64,000 nucleotides of DNA from Budvicia aquatica DSM 5075 = ATCC 35567. GTDB taxonomy: Bacteria > Pseudomonadota > Gammaproteobacteria > Enterobacterales > Enterobacteriaceae. The position numbers and the translations under genes were made by a program. Positions 43,067-52,384 of this stretch are shown in pieces (the stretch's first letter is position 1; the number at the start of each line of letters is the position of its first letter). The notes below the pieces were generated by a model that ran no database searches, was not told the origin of the DNA, and saw only the letters and a program-made list of their open reading frames with translations. The stretch lies in contig NZ_KE386588.1 of the NCBI RefSeq assembly GCF_000427805.1, positions 46,266-110,265 of the forward strand. The letters run 5' to 3'.

Positions 43067-43207
43067 TCGGTAACCGTTGGGCGGATGGCCAGTCCCCATC
43101 CGTCAAATTCCCGCTAATGTGCTTTTATTTGACATGATGATTTAAATTGCATTCCCGCTCGCATATAATCACCGGATAATCATATTCACGCACAGACCGG
43201 AGCCCAC

Positions 43208-43963
43208 ATGACCGAATCTCAACGCCATAACGCTATTCTTGAGTTGGTGCAGCGAAAGGGGCAAATCTCCATCGCAAATGTTATCGATACTTTTAATATC
43301 TCACCGGCGACTGCACGCAGAGACATCAATAAGCTCAATAATATGAATAAGCTACGGAAAGTGCGTAACGGCGCGGAAGTCATTCATTCACAGCGGCCGG
43401 CCTGGACACCGTTAAATATTCATCAGGCTCAGAATCTGAATGAAAAAATGCGCATTGCCAAAGCCGCATCAGAGCTGTGTCAGCCCGGAGAAAGCGTGGT
43501 GATCAACTGCGGTTCTACCGCATTTCTGTTAGGAAAAGAGATTGCTGGTCGCGATATTCAGGTTATTACTAACTATTTGCCTTTGGCTAATTATCTGATT
43601 GAGCAAGAACACGATAGCGTCGTTATCATGGGCGGGCAGTATAATAAAAGTCAGTCAATTACCTTATCACCTCAGGATAGCGATTCCAGCCTATACGCAG
43701 GGCACTGGATGTTTACCAGCGGCAAAGGTTTAACCGTTGATGGGTTATATAAAACCGATATGTTAACCGCCATGGCTGAGCAAAAAATGTTGAAGTATGT
43801 GGGTAAGCTGGTGGTGTTGGTTGATAGCAGTAAAATCGGCCAGAGAGCAGGCATGCTGTTTAGCAGGACAGAACAAATTAATATGATAATTACCGGTAAA
43901 GCCGCCGATGCGGTTATTGTCGAGCAACTACGCCAACAGGGTGTTGAAGTCGTTCTGGTTTAG
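43208..43963 (+). CDS. ulaR: HTH-type transcriptional repressor UlaR (DeoR family)
   Basis: 251 residues, the E. coli UlaR length. The DeoR-type winged helix is at residues 1-57 ([38 protein letters not shown]), with the C-terminal sugar-phosphate sensor domain following ([14 protein letters not shown]). L-ascorbate 6-phosphate is the known inducer of the family. It lies downstream of ulaG on the same strand as in E. coli. A hairpin follows. Confidence 0.95.
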   Translation: MTESQRHNAILELVQRKGQISIANVIDTFNISPATARRDINKLNNMNKLRKVRNGAEVIHSQRPAWTPLNIHQAQNLNEKMRIAKAASELCQPGESVVINCGSTAFLLGKEIAGRDIQVITNYLPLANYLIEQEHDSVVIMGGQYNKSQSITLSPQDSDSSLYAGHWMFTSGKGLTVDGLYKTDMLTAMAEQKMLKYVGKLVVLVDSSKIGQRAGMLFSRTEQINMIITGKAADAVIVEQLRQQGVEVVLV

Positions 43964-43978
43964 CCATAGCTGAAATAC

Positions 43979-44016
43979 AACCGTCAGGCCAAACGGCAAT
44001 ATCCAGCCTGACGGTA
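43979..44016. terminator. Hairpin between convergent ulaR and yfeY
   Basis: 10-bp stem ACCGTCAGGC/GCCTGACGGT (43980-43989, 44006-44015) with a 16-nt loop, shortly after the ulaR stop. No strong T-run on either side; a terminator role is inferred from position. Confidence 0.5.
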
Positions 44017-44049
44017 TTCATTCAAATCAATCTGCGCGTAACAAATATG

Positions 44050-44628
44050 TTATTTCGCGCTCCAGACCATCTTACTAATTGTCCAGGTTTTCAGCTTATC
44101 ATCCGGTGGCATTATGCTGGATGAACCCATCCACTCACCGCTGAAAATATAGCTGATATGTTTACTTTCCGGAGACTGACAAATCACACTGCCGGTATAG
44201 TCACCGGTGCCGACTTCACAATGGTTATAGGCTTTTTCAAACAGTTCACTGAACTCAGTGCCCAGCTTGGTTCCCGCCGGCGTTTTAATCCCTTTATCCA
44301 TCACTTCAATACGTTCAACTTTGCCCTGCTCATTGCCATAAAAAGCCAATTGAAGTTTAGTACCGTCCATTGCCTCAAAGAATGTGGTCGTTTGACCGGC
44401 AGACATGCCCATACCTTTACGCAGACGATAGTCATCATCTAAGGTTTTATTCAGAGAGTCTTCATCCAGCGGGGTTGCCGAAGAGATATCACCTAATCCG
44501 CTATCGCTTAACATCGGACTACCGCCAAACCAGTTAAACGGAGAAAGGCTTGAAAAGGAAAAATTACTGACGGTTGAGCAGCCCGTAATCAAAAAAGGAA
44601 CCAGTAACAAAACAACACGAATATTCAT
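44050..44628 (-). CDS. yfeY: RpoE-regulated lipoprotein YfeY
   Basis: 192 residues. The lipoprotein signal peptide MNIRVVLLLVPFLITGCS has the lipobox ITGC, with C17 predicted to be lipidated. The body carries RLRKGMGMSAGQTTTFFEAMDG and ends with a Trp-rich segment, matching E. coli YfeY, an outer-envelope lipoprotein of the sigma-E regulon with unknown function. It is 49 nt downstream of ypeA. Confidence 0.88.
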   Translation of the reverse strand: MNIRVVLLLVPFLITGCSTVSNFSFSSLSPFNWFGGSPMLSDSGLGDISSATPLDEDSLNKTLDDDYRLRKGMGMSAGQTTTFFEAMDGTKLQLAFYGNEQGKVERIEVMDKGIKTPAGTKLGTEFSELFEKAYNHCEVGTGDYTGSVICQSPESKHISYIFSGEWMGSSSIMPPDDKLKTWTISKMVWSAK

Positions 44629-44677
44629 CTATTATCCTATCGGGTCAGTGGGCAAGAAGATGGCGATCGACTCCCTG

Positions 44678-45103
44678 CTAATATTCCTGATCTTCAATTA
44701 ACCGTTTACCGATGCAAACCGTATCCTGAATTTCATAGCTAAGCTTTTCATACATCCCGATCACGGCGTCGTTATCGTCACGCACCATTAATTGCAATTT
44801 AGGACAGCCTCGGGCAATAAGCTTTTTCTCTAGTCGGCTGATCAGCGCATTGGCAATGCCTCTTCCGCGATAATCAGGATGTACGCCAAGGTAATACGCC
44901 GAACCGCGATGGCCGTCATATCCGCCCATAATCGTACCGACTACCTCACCTCCGACCTCAGCAACCAGAAACAGTTCAGGATCGTTGTTCTGTTTACGTT
45001 CGATATCCGTTTCAGGATCGTTCCACGGACGCAATAAATCGCAACGTTCCCATAGCGTTACTACGTCTTCAAAATCACCTTGTTTAAATATACGGATTTC
45101 CAT
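44678..45103 (-). CDS. ypeA: GNAT acetyltransferase YpeA
   Basis: 141 residues from the second of two adjacent ATGs, the family start [36 protein letters not shown] is better spaced for it. The acetyl-CoA-binding motif is RGRGIANAL, preceded by YYLGVHPDY. It matches E. coli YpeA throughout. The acceptor substrate is unknown. It is probably cotranscribed with yfeY. Confidence 0.93.
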   Translation of the reverse strand: MEIRIFKQGDFEDVVTLWERCDLLRPWNDPETDIERKQNNDPELFLVAEVGGEVVGTIMGGYDGHRGSAYYLGVHPDYRGRGIANALISRLEKKLIARGCPKLQLMVRDDNDAVIGMYEKLSYEIQDTVCIGKRLIEDQEY

Positions 45104-45291
45104 CATTATTCACCGTTATCACCCTCTAATAGTTGATGATTATGGTAAGTTTAGCGACAAGTGCAATAGGCAACTGAATATTCTTGTGGTGGTATACTAA
45201 ATTATCTTTATCAGTCGGCCATATGATTGAGGCTGGACATGGTAAATTAGCCAACGCCAGCAATAAATGCCGTTAAAAGTAAGGATAAATT

Positions 45292-45741
45292 ATGCAAATC
45301 TGGGTCGATGCAGACGCCTGCCCTAACGTGATAAAAGAAGTGCTATTTAGGGCCGCCGATCGGGTTAACGTCATGGTGACGCTGGTAGCCAACCAATATA
45401 TCAAAGCACCTCCGTCACCCTATATTCGTAGCCTTCAAGTGCCCGCAGGATTTGATGTGGCTGACAATGAGATAGTACGCCGGGTTGAACCCGGAGACTT
45501 AGTTATCACCGCCGATATTCCGCTGGCAGCCGAAGTACTTGAAAAAGGCGGAGATGCGATTAACCCGCGCGGTGAACGTTATTCCCCGGCAACCATTCGC
45601 GAACGCCTGACAATGCGTGACTTTATGGACACTATGCGCTCCAGCGGAGTACAAACCGGCGGACCCAATACCATGACCCAACGCGATCGCCAACAGTTTG
45701 CCAATGAACTAGATAAATGGCTGTTGAAGTTTAAGAAATAG
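45292..45741 (+). CDS. yaiI: UPF0178 family protein YaiI
   Basis: 149 residues with the PIN-like [24 protein letters not shown] start, [30 protein letters not shown] and [16 protein letters not shown] blocks that define YaiI/YqxD proteins. Conserved aspartates suggest a nuclease-like fold; no activity is established. In E. coli yaiI is at another locus. AAGGAT precedes the ATG. Confidence 0.93.
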   Translation: MQIWVDADACPNVIKEVLFRAADRVNVMVTLVANQYIKAPPSPYIRSLQVPAGFDVADNEIVRRVEPGDLVITADIPLAAEVLEKGGDAINPRGERYSPATIRERLTMRDFMDTMRSSGVQTGGPNTMTQRDRQQFANELDKWLLKFKK

Positions 45742-45782
45742 ATAGCAACCTAACCTCCATCCTTCGTCAAAGTTAACTCTGC

Positions 45783-45836
45783 ATTCCCCACATTCCGCCA
45801 TCCCGTTGAAAAACGGGATGGCGGAATGTGGGGATG
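45783..45836. repeat. Perfect 22-bp hairpin with GAAA loop
   Basis: Left arm 45786-45807 and right arm 45812-45833 are exactly complementary, closing a GAAA tetraloop; the arms extend imperfectly outward. The arms are CCCCACATTCCGCC-type sequence. It lies about 45 nt after yaiI and is much longer than an ordinary terminator, with no T-run. It looks like a dispersed REP/MITE-type element or RNA-processing hairpin. Confidence 0.75.
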
Positions 45837-45887
45837 ACAAAAATTAGAAAACAGTGGGGAATAAACGCTGGGTTAAACTATCAATAA

Positions 45888-45926
45888 AAAAGCCCGCAAG
45901 TCATAAACCTGCAGGCCTTTAGTGAT
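45888..45926 (-). terminator. Terminator of the nap operon
   Basis: On the minus strand a 14-pair stem (AAAGGCCTGCAGGT with ACTTGCGGGCTTTT, including wobbles; loop TTATG) ends in a run of six T. It sits just after the napC stop. Confidence 0.75.
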
Positions 45927-45943
45927 AAAGCTATTCGACAGCC

Positions 45944-46543
45944 TCAGAAACCGTTAGGAATCCCCGTCATATCAGGAAGCTTATGCGCAATCCCTTTATG
46001 GCAGTCAATACAGGTTTTACCTTCATCGATGGCAAAACTGTGCATCTTAGTGGCGACGGTCTTCTGCTCGGTAAAGTCCATATAGTCGAAGCTATGGCAG
46101 TTACGACACTCCTGAGAGTCGTTCTTTTTCATCCTGGCCCATTCATTCTTGGCCATCTCTAAACGATGAGCCTCAAATTTCTGTGGCGTATCAATGATGC
46201 CAAACGCTTTACCATACAGCTCTTTAGTTGCCTGAATTTTACGTACCATTTTAGGAACAAACTCCTGTGGCACGTGACAGTCGGAACAGATAGCGCGAAC
46301 GCCAGTCCGGTTGCTGTAGTGCACAGTATCCATATATTCCTGATAAACGTTATCGCGCATTTCATGGCAGCTGATACAGAACTTTTCACTGTTCATCGCA
46401 TGCATGCTGGTATTAAAGCCAGTCACAAAAACGACGCCGGCAACAAAGCCCAGAATCAATAAGGTACCAATAGCTAAACGGCTCGGTGTACGGAACCATG
46501 TCCAGACCCGGCGGATCAAACCCGGTTTTTTCTCTTTACTCAT
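45944..46543 (-). CDS. napC: Membrane tetraheme cytochrome c NapC
   Basis: 199 residues. One N-terminal membrane anchor (about 21-42) is followed by four CXXCH heme sites (CISCH, CSDCH, CRNCH, CIDCH), the NapC/NirT pattern. It oxidises menaquinol/ubiquinol and passes electrons to NapB and NapA. It is the last gene of napFDAGHBC. The ccm cytochrome-maturation genes that follow nap in E. coli are not here. Confidence 0.97.
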   Translation of the reverse strand: MSKEKKPGLIRRVWTWFRTPSRLAIGTLLILGFVAGVVFVTGFNTSMHAMNSEKFCISCHEMRDNVYQEYMDTVHYSNRTGVRAICSDCHVPQEFVPKMVRKIQATKELYGKAFGIIDTPQKFEAHRLEMAKNEWARMKKNDSQECRNCHSFDYMDFTEQKTVATKMHSFAIDEGKTCIDCHKGIAHKLPDMTGIPNGF

Positions 46544-46555
46544 TTCATCCCCCGA

Positions 46556-47008
46556 TTACTGACCGTATCCCGGTGCAGGCTCGAACGTATTGCCAATAAT
46601 AGGTGGTGCGTCAGCCTGTGGAACATGGCAAGACTGGCAGAAATAACGACGTGGAGCCACTTGACTGCTTACATGACCTTCACTGTCCATAAAGTGCGTC
46701 GGGCTGATACGCGGTGCTCCGGTGGTACGGTAGCTTTGAACACCGTGACATTTAAGGCAGGTATTGACCTTAGACGTTACCTGATAGCCTTCTACGCTAT
46801 GTGGAATCATTGGCGGCTGGTTTACATAGTCCAGTGCCATACGACTTTGCTCTTTAGGCATAATTATTTGACCTTCAGTGGTACCGGAAACTTCCGGTGA
46901 CTGACTGAAATCAACGCCATTACCTGCAGCAACAGCAACGCCGCCGGAGACTAATGCAATTAACATTGCCCACAAGGTAACCTGCTTTTTCAAGACGTTA
47001 CTCTTCAT
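46556..47008 (-). CDS. napB: Periplasmic diheme cytochrome c NapB
   Basis: 150 residues. It has an N-terminal signal peptide (about 27 residues, LWAMLIALVSGGVAVAAG) and two heme sites CLKCH and CQSCH, with the PMIPHSVEGYQ and RRYFCQSCHVPQADA contexts typical of NapB. It is the electron-transfer subunit of the NapAB complex. It overlaps napH by 4 nt; 12 nt to napC. Confidence 0.97.
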   Translation of the reverse strand: MKSNVLKKQVTLWAMLIALVSGGVAVAAGNGVDFSQSPEVSGTTEGQIIMPKEQSRMALDYVNQPPMIPHSVEGYQVTSKVNTCLKCHGVQSYRTTGAPRISPTHFMDSEGHVSSQVAPRRYFCQSCHVPQADAPPIIGNTFEPAPGYGQ

Positions 47009-47970
47009 TCCTTTACTCCCGAACGATGGAATCGTGTTTTTATTTGAAATACTTTCTCAGAACAGACATCAATACACCGGCCACAAGAAATACAATCTTT
47101 GCTCAATACTAACGGGCTCTCATTTTTACCAAACAGAGGGCCGCGCAGTACCTGTGGCTCCGGGCAGATGTGGATACAATCCATACAACGGGTACAGTCC
47201 TGGCGATTTTCTGCGCTAATTCTCAATGTCCCTTTACAGCCAATAGCACCATAAAGAGCACCAACCGGACACAGGTGGCCACACCAACCGTGTTCGACCA
47301 CTAACAGGTCAAACAGGAAAACCACCACAATCAGCCAGATACTGGCGCCGAAACCGAAAACCAGTCCGGTAATCACACCATTTACTGACGCTGATGAATG
47401 TCCAATGCTGTTGATTAATCCCCTGCCGAAGGCTGAAACCGGATTTACCCATTCCCAGACCAAGGCCCCGCTAACCGCACTGCCTAAAATAATGGCAATC
47501 AAAATGCCATAGCGCAGTGAGGCCGGAATAGTGGCACTGTTTCGGATACCTAATTTACGCCGCAACCAGGCAGCAAAATCAGTGACCAGACTCAGAGGGC
47601 AAACCCAGCCGCAGAACAACCGGCTGGCAAATAACGCATACAATAGAGCAATAATTAAACCGCCGAATATTCCATACCATTCGGACCAAGAAGCCCAGCC
47701 AGCGCTGGCTCCTTCAGCCGGAACGGCAGGAATATGACCAGATGCCAGACTTTGCAACATAATTAAAGGATCGGCCAACGGGATAGTGCCCAGCAGCATA
47801 CTGCCGCTGTAGTTACCCCGTAGGATCCAGATGCTGAACAAAGGTCCGGTCAGGAACATGCTGAGAATAAGCAACTGACTGATCCGACGTAAAATCAGGA
47901 AGCGGTGGCTATACCACCAGCCATATTTGGCCCGAGCTTCATGGCCTGCCTGTTTAGGTGCATTTGCCAT
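47005..47970 (-). CDS. napH: Quinol dehydrogenase membrane subunit NapH
   Basis: 321 residues with about four membrane segments, two cytoplasmic CX3CP motifs (CGWVCPLS, CGHLCPVG) and two 4Fe-4S clusters near the C-terminus (CTRCMDCIHICPEP, CISCGRCIDVCSE). With NapG it forms an alternative quinol-oxidising branch feeding NapAB. It shares one base with napG and overlaps napB by 4 nt. Confidence 0.96.
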   Translation of the reverse strand: MANAPKQAGHEARAKYGWWYSHRFLILRRISQLLILSMFLTGPLFSIWILRGNYSGSMLLGTIPLADPLIMLQSLASGHIPAVPAEGASAGWASWSEWYGIFGGLIIALLYALFASRLFCGWVCPLSLVTDFAAWLRRKLGIRNSATIPASLRYGILIAIILGSAVSGALVWEWVNPVSAFGRGLINSIGHSSASVNGVITGLVFGFGASIWLIVVVFLFDLLVVEHGWCGHLCPVGALYGAIGCKGTLRISAENRQDCTRCMDCIHICPEPQVLRGPLFGKNESPLVLSKDCISCGRCIDVCSEKVFQIKTRFHRSGVKE

Positions 47971-48725
47971 TATAGCCCTCCTTCCGGCTTACGGGTGGGT
48001 AGCGTTAAAGCTTCGGGAATCAGTGAATGCCCGGCTTTATCTTTTTCTATCCAGCCCAATCGGTAGTGCTCACCCAATTTGCCCTGAGCCAGTGACAAAG
48101 GAAGCACCTTAATAGCGGCTTCCTCAAGAACACAGGCTTCTTCGCATTTACCACAGCCGGTACAGTATTCACTGTGAACCGTAGGTAAAAACTTAGCGTG
48201 CATATCCGTGCGCTCATTACGATGAAGCTCCAGCGTAATGGCTTTGTTGATTAACGGACACACCCGGTGGCAAACATCACAGCGTAATCCCTGCCAGTTC
48301 AGGCAGTTTTCATGATCCAGTAATACCGCCAGTCCCATGCGGGACTTATCAATATCTGTTAGAGAAGAGTCTAATGCACCACTAGGACAAGCTTTAACAC
48401 AGGGAATATCGTCACACATTTCACAAGGTATCTGACGAGCCACAAAGTACGGGGTACCTGAAGAGACCGGCGACAGTAACGTTGCCAGCTTTAAGGTATC
48501 GTAAGGACAGTCCTGAACGCATTGTCCACAGCGGATGCAGGCGCTATTAAACGCCGCTTCCGGTAGTGCACCAGGCGGACGCAGAGCAATGCCCTCACGT
48601 GCGGCCTGAGACTGTTTTTGCGGAATGCCCAACAGCAGCGTCAGACCGGCTAAGCCGCCTGCGCTGCGTGCTACGTCGCGTAAAAAACGGCGACGTGCGG
48701 GCCCTTTATCCCTTTGATTAGCCAT
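47970..48725 (-). CDS. napG: Ferredoxin-type protein NapG
   Basis: 251 residues. A twin-arginine signal ([17 protein letters not shown]) implies periplasmic export of a folded protein. Four 4Fe-4S cysteine clusters follow ([47 protein letters not shown]). It works with NapH in quinol oxidation. It starts 20 nt after napA. Confidence 0.96.
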   Translation of the reverse strand: MANQRDKGPARRRFLRDVARSAGGLAGLTLLLGIPQKQSQAAREGIALRPPGALPEAAFNSACIRCGQCVQDCPYDTLKLATLLSPVSSGTPYFVARQIPCEMCDDIPCVKACPSGALDSSLTDIDKSRMGLAVLLDHENCLNWQGLRCDVCHRVCPLINKAITLELHRNERTDMHAKFLPTVHSEYCTGCGKCEEACVLEEAAIKVLPLSLAQGKLGEHYRLGWIEKDKAGHSLIPEALTLPTRKPEGGL

Positions 48726-48745
48726 AGTGATACGTCCTTCTTATC

Positions 48746-51229
48746 CTATGCTTTGACCACTTTAACTGCGCACTTCTTGTAGTCAGTTTCTTTCGACAAT
48801 GGGTCTGTAGCATCCAGAGTCAGAACGTTAACTAGCTGTGCAGCATCAAAGAACGCCATATACACTAAACCTTCAGGTACACGGTTACGGCCACGAGTTT
48901 CCACAATCGAAACTAACTCGCCGCGACGGGACTGGACCTTAACTTTATCTCCGCGGCGCATACCGCGTTTTTGTGCATCCTGAGGGTGAATAAACAGCAC
49001 TGATTCTGGGAATGAGCGATGTAATTCAGGTACGCGGCGGGTCATTGAACCGGTATGCCAATGCTCCAGAACACGACCGGTAGATAACCACAGGTCAAAC
49101 TCTTCGTCCGGGCTTTCAGCTGCTGGCTCATAAGGCAGGGCAAAAATCACCGCTTTGCCGTCAGGCTTACCATAGAACTTAACGCCTTCACCGGCTTTCA
49201 CATACGGGTCAAAACCTTCACGGTAACGCCATAAGGTCTCTTTACCGTCGACCACCGGCCAGCGTAAACCACGCGCTTTATGGTAGGCGTCGAAGTCAGC
49301 TAAGTCATGACCATGACCACGGCCAAAGCCAGCATATTCTTCAAACAGGCCTTTCTGTAGGTAATAGCCAAACTCACGGGACTCATCGTTAAGCTGACCG
49401 GCAGCCAGTTCATCCACGTTGAATTTATCAACCTGGCCGTTAGCAAACAGCACTTCATACAGCGTTTTACCGCGGTACTCAGGGTTCTTGTCTAACAGTT
49501 CAGCAGGCCATACTTCGTCGGTTTTAAAGTATTTAGAGAACTCAACAATTTGCCACAGGTCGGATTTAGACTCGCCCGGAGCTTTAACCTGTTGACGCCA
49601 GAACTGACTACGGCGCTCAGCGTTACCATAAGCCCCTTCTTTTTCTACCCACATGGCGGTCGGTAAAATCAGGTCAGCGGCTAGTGCACTGATGGTCGGA
49701 TACGGATCGGAAACCACAATAAAGTTGCGCGGATCGCGCCAGCCAGGCATACGGTCTTCGTTAATATTCGGACCAGCCTGCATATTATTGGTACACAGCG
49801 TCCAGTAAGCGTTCAGCTTGCCGTCTTTTAGAGCACGGTCCTGAGCGATGGCATGTAGGCCAATGCTGCCAAGAATGGTGCCTTCAGGCAATTTCCACTT
49901 TTGCTCAGCAATTTTACGGTGTGCTTCGTTGGTAACCACCATGTCCGCAGGCAGACGGTGAGCAAAGGTACCTACTTCACGGGCAGTACCACAGGCTGAT
50001 GGCTGGCCGGTTAGTGAGAACGGACCACAGCCCGGCTTAGAAATTTTACCGGTCAGTAAGTGGATGTTGTAACACAGGTTATTCGCCCATACACCGCGGG
50101 TGTGCTGGTTGAAGCCCATGGTCCAATAAGAAACCACTTTCACGTTTGGATCGGCATACAGTTTTGCCAAAGCAACCAGCGAATCTTTTGCCACTCCGGT
50201 CATTTCTGCCGTTTTTTCTAAGGTATATTCAGCGACAAAAGCTTTATATTCATCAAAGCTCATTGGCGTTGATTTATCACTATCCGGGTTTTTAGCTGCT
50301 TTTTGCAGCGGATTAGTCGGGCGTAAGCCATAACCAATATCAGTTTCACCACGGCGGATATTAACGTGTTTCTCTAAGAACTCATGATCAACAGCGTTAT
50401 TTTCAATAATGTAATTAGCAATATAGTTGAGAATAACCAGATCGGTCTGAGGCTTGAAGATCATCGGGTTATCGGCTAATTCAAAGCTACGATGTTCAAA
50501 GGTAGACATCACCGCAACCCTAACATTCGGGTTAGACAAACGACGGTCGGTAATGCGTGACCACAGAATCGGGTGCATTTCCGCCATGTTTGAGCCCCAA
50601 AGGACAAAAGCATCGGCCTGCTCGATATCATCGTAGCAACCCATAGGTTCATCCATACCAAAGGTACGCATAAAACCAACTACCGCACTGGCCATACAGT
50701 GACGCGCATTCGGGTCGATATTGTTAGAACGGAAGCCCGCTTTGAACAGTTTAGCCGCAGCATAACCTTCCCAAATGGTGAATTGCCCTGAAGCAAACAT
50801 ACCACCACCGTTAGGACCGTTATCTTTAAAGGCCTTTTTGTACTTGTCACTCATTACGGTGAATGCCTGATCCCAGGTTACCGGGGTAAACTCACCGTCT
50901 TTAGCATATTGGCCGTCTTTCATACGCAACAGCGGCTGAGTCAGACGATCCTTTCCGTACATAATCTTAGGCAGGAAGTAACCTTTGATACAGTTCAGAC
51001 CACGGTTAACCGGCGCATCAGGGTCTCCCTGAGAAGCCACAACTCGGCCATTCTGTGTGCCAACTAAGACGCTACATCCGGTACCACAAAAGCGGCACGG
51101 AGCCTTATCCCACTTAATATCTTCGCTTCCTTCAGCGGCCACAGCTACCGTAGGAATAGTCATTCCTGCGGCCACTGCAGCTGCGGCAGCAGCATTTGCT
51201 TTCATGAAGTCTCTACGACTGAGTTTCAT
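48746..51229 (-). CDS. napA: Periplasmic nitrate reductase catalytic subunit NapA
   Basis: 827 residues (828 in E. coli). Twin-arginine signal [19 protein letters not shown]; 4Fe-4S ligands C45, C48, C52 and C80; the molybdenum-ligating cysteine is C178 in [14 protein letters not shown]; bis-MGD-binding regions follow. It reduces nitrate to nitrite in the periplasm. It overlaps napD by 4 nt, as expected for a dedicated Tat chaperone. Confidence 0.98.
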   Translation of the reverse strand: MKLSRRDFMKANAAAAAAVAAGMTIPTVAVAAEGSEDIKWDKAPCRFCGTGCSVLVGTQNGRVVASQGDPDAPVNRGLNCIKGYFLPKIMYGKDRLTQPLLRMKDGQYAKDGEFTPVTWDQAFTVMSDKYKKAFKDNGPNGGGMFASGQFTIWEGYAAAKLFKAGFRSNNIDPNARHCMASAVVGFMRTFGMDEPMGCYDDIEQADAFVLWGSNMAEMHPILWSRITDRRLSNPNVRVAVMSTFEHRSFELADNPMIFKPQTDLVILNYIANYIIENNAVDHEFLEKHVNIRRGETDIGYGLRPTNPLQKAAKNPDSDKSTPMSFDEYKAFVAEYTLEKTAEMTGVAKDSLVALAKLYADPNVKVVSYWTMGFNQHTRGVWANNLCYNIHLLTGKISKPGCGPFSLTGQPSACGTAREVGTFAHRLPADMVVTNEAHRKIAEQKWKLPEGTILGSIGLHAIAQDRALKDGKLNAYWTLCTNNMQAGPNINEDRMPGWRDPRNFIVVSDPYPTISALAADLILPTAMWVEKEGAYGNAERRSQFWRQQVKAPGESKSDLWQIVEFSKYFKTDEVWPAELLDKNPEYRGKTLYEVLFANGQVDKFNVDELAAGQLNDESREFGYYLQKGLFEEYAGFGRGHGHDLADFDAYHKARGLRWPVVDGKETLWRYREGFDPYVKAGEGVKFYGKPDGKAVIFALPYEPAAESPDEEFDLWLSTGRVLEHWHTGSMTRRVPELHRSFPESVLFIHPQDAQKRGMRRGDKVKVQSRRGELVSIVETRGRNRVPEGLVYMAFFDAAQLVNVLTLDATDPLSKETDYKKCAVKVVKA

Positions 51230-51495
51230 GGCGTATCCTCACCTTGCTCATCTTGCTGGTGGTAAACCAGCGACACAGCCAACACACCCGCTAAATCCCG
51301 CGTTGACTCAATTTGGGCAAACAGAACGTCGGAATTATCTGCTTGCATAACAACGATTAACTTGCCTTCATTTTCATTCACTCCGGGAATCTCAGTTCCC
51401 GGTAGTGCACACAGTGCTTCACTTACTTTTGAAATATTTTCAGGCTTAACCTGAACAATCAGACTACAAACGTGCCAGCTATTATTTTCCGACAT
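51226..51495 (-). CDS. napD: NapA maturation chaperone NapD
   Basis: 89 residues with the NapD start ([21 protein letters not shown]) and end ([21 protein letters not shown]). It binds the NapA twin-arginine signal and holds back export until cofactors are loaded. The frame is open to 51576 inside napF, but the ATG at 51495 is the family start; it overlaps the napF end by 14 nt. Confidence 0.95.
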   Translation of the reverse strand: MSENNSWHVCSLIVQVKPENISKVSEALCALPGTEIPGVNENEGKLIVVMQADNSDVLFAQIESTRDLAGVLAVSLVYHQQDEQGEDTP

Positions 51496-51982
51496 TATCT
51501 TTATCACTCTCACTGGTTGTGATGGCTTGAACAGGACAACTCGAAATACAGCTTCCACATCCGGTACAGCTATCACTGTCTAATTCGGGCTGCGCTATTC
51601 CCCCTAATCGAAGCTTAAACTTAATCGCATTAGGCTCGCAGACATCTTGGCAGCTCCGGCATGCTACATTCTGAAAAGTTAAACAGGTGGTACTAATTAC
51701 AGCCTTGCGCTGCCAGGGCTGGTTTTGTATCGATGTAAAAACCGGTTCCGGACAAGCCGCCACACAACGGCCACAAAATGTGCACTCAGCGCGTTGAAAA
51801 TCTATCTCAGGAAAACCCTCTCCCTTAACGATTAAAACCTGAGTTTCACAGGCATCAACACAAGCATGGCAACGCGTACAACCATCAATAAATTGCGCTT
51901 CGTCTATCGACCAGGGCGGCCGAATCGCAGAACTGCGATGCCACTGCCCGCGTAATAAATTTCGCCTCGATAAAACCGACAT
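51482..51982 (-). CDS. napF: Ferredoxin-type protein NapF
   Basis: 166 residues. The start SRRNLLRGQW looks like a twin-arginine motif but is known not to direct export in NapF. Three cysteine clusters for 4Fe-4S centres are present (CTRCHACVDACE, CTFCGRCVAACPEP, CTGCGSCISSCP), plus CRSCQDVCEPNA. It is a cytoplasmic accessory protein thought to help load the Fe-S cluster of NapA. It is the first gene of the nap operon. Confidence 0.95.
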   Translation of the reverse strand: MSVLSRRNLLRGQWHRSSAIRPPWSIDEAQFIDGCTRCHACVDACETQVLIVKGEGFPEIDFQRAECTFCGRCVAACPEPVFTSIQNQPWQRKAVISTTCLTFQNVACRSCQDVCEPNAIKFKLRLGGIAQPELDSDSCTGCGSCISSCPVQAITTSESDKDNVGK

Positions 51983-52116
51983 GCTTTTACTCCGTTAACA
52001 CAAGAGAAACATTTCTTTTCTTTCAATACTGGTTAATCTTATGAGCCCCGGAAAAAAATAATTCAGATAGAAACTCCGGCTAGCGTAAGTTAATCTTTAG
52101 AGGGTAGAGTTATAAT

Positions 52117-52131
52117 TACTCTTAATGGGTA
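52117..52131. promoter_or_regulatory. Candidate NarP/NarL box upstream of nap
   Basis: TACTCTT-A-ATGGGTA resembles the TACYNMT/AKNRGTA head-to-head heptamers, but with 1-nt rather than the consensus 2-nt spacing. It lies 135-149 nt upstream of napF in the nap/narQ divergent region. The narP gene is close by. Confidence 0.35.
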
Positions 52132-52145
52132 AATCATAGGGTAGT

Positions 52146-52159
52146 TTGCGTTAGATCAA
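52146..52159. promoter_or_regulatory. Candidate FNR site upstream of nap
   Basis: On the minus strand TTGAT-CTAA-CGCAA: one perfect and one weak half of the FNR consensus TTGAT-N4-ATCAA. It is about 28 bp upstream of the candidate NarP box, echoing the FNR-then-NarP order at the E. coli nap promoter. The rest of 51983-52384 shows no gene. Confidence 0.4.
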
Positions 52160-52384
52160 TCGATAGCGTCTTTTTTAAGCAGATTTTTGACCTATGTTTG
52201 GTTTCATATCATCGTTATTTGATTGAGAATTAAAAATATAATTAAGCGCACTTATCAATGAATGCTGAATTATTTATCTACCCGCTCATTTAGCGCCGGT
52301 CAAATTAACAATTAAATAACAAATATACAGTCATTTTATTTAATCGTCTTTATTTCATATTATTTAAGTCGTTGAGGTATCAAG

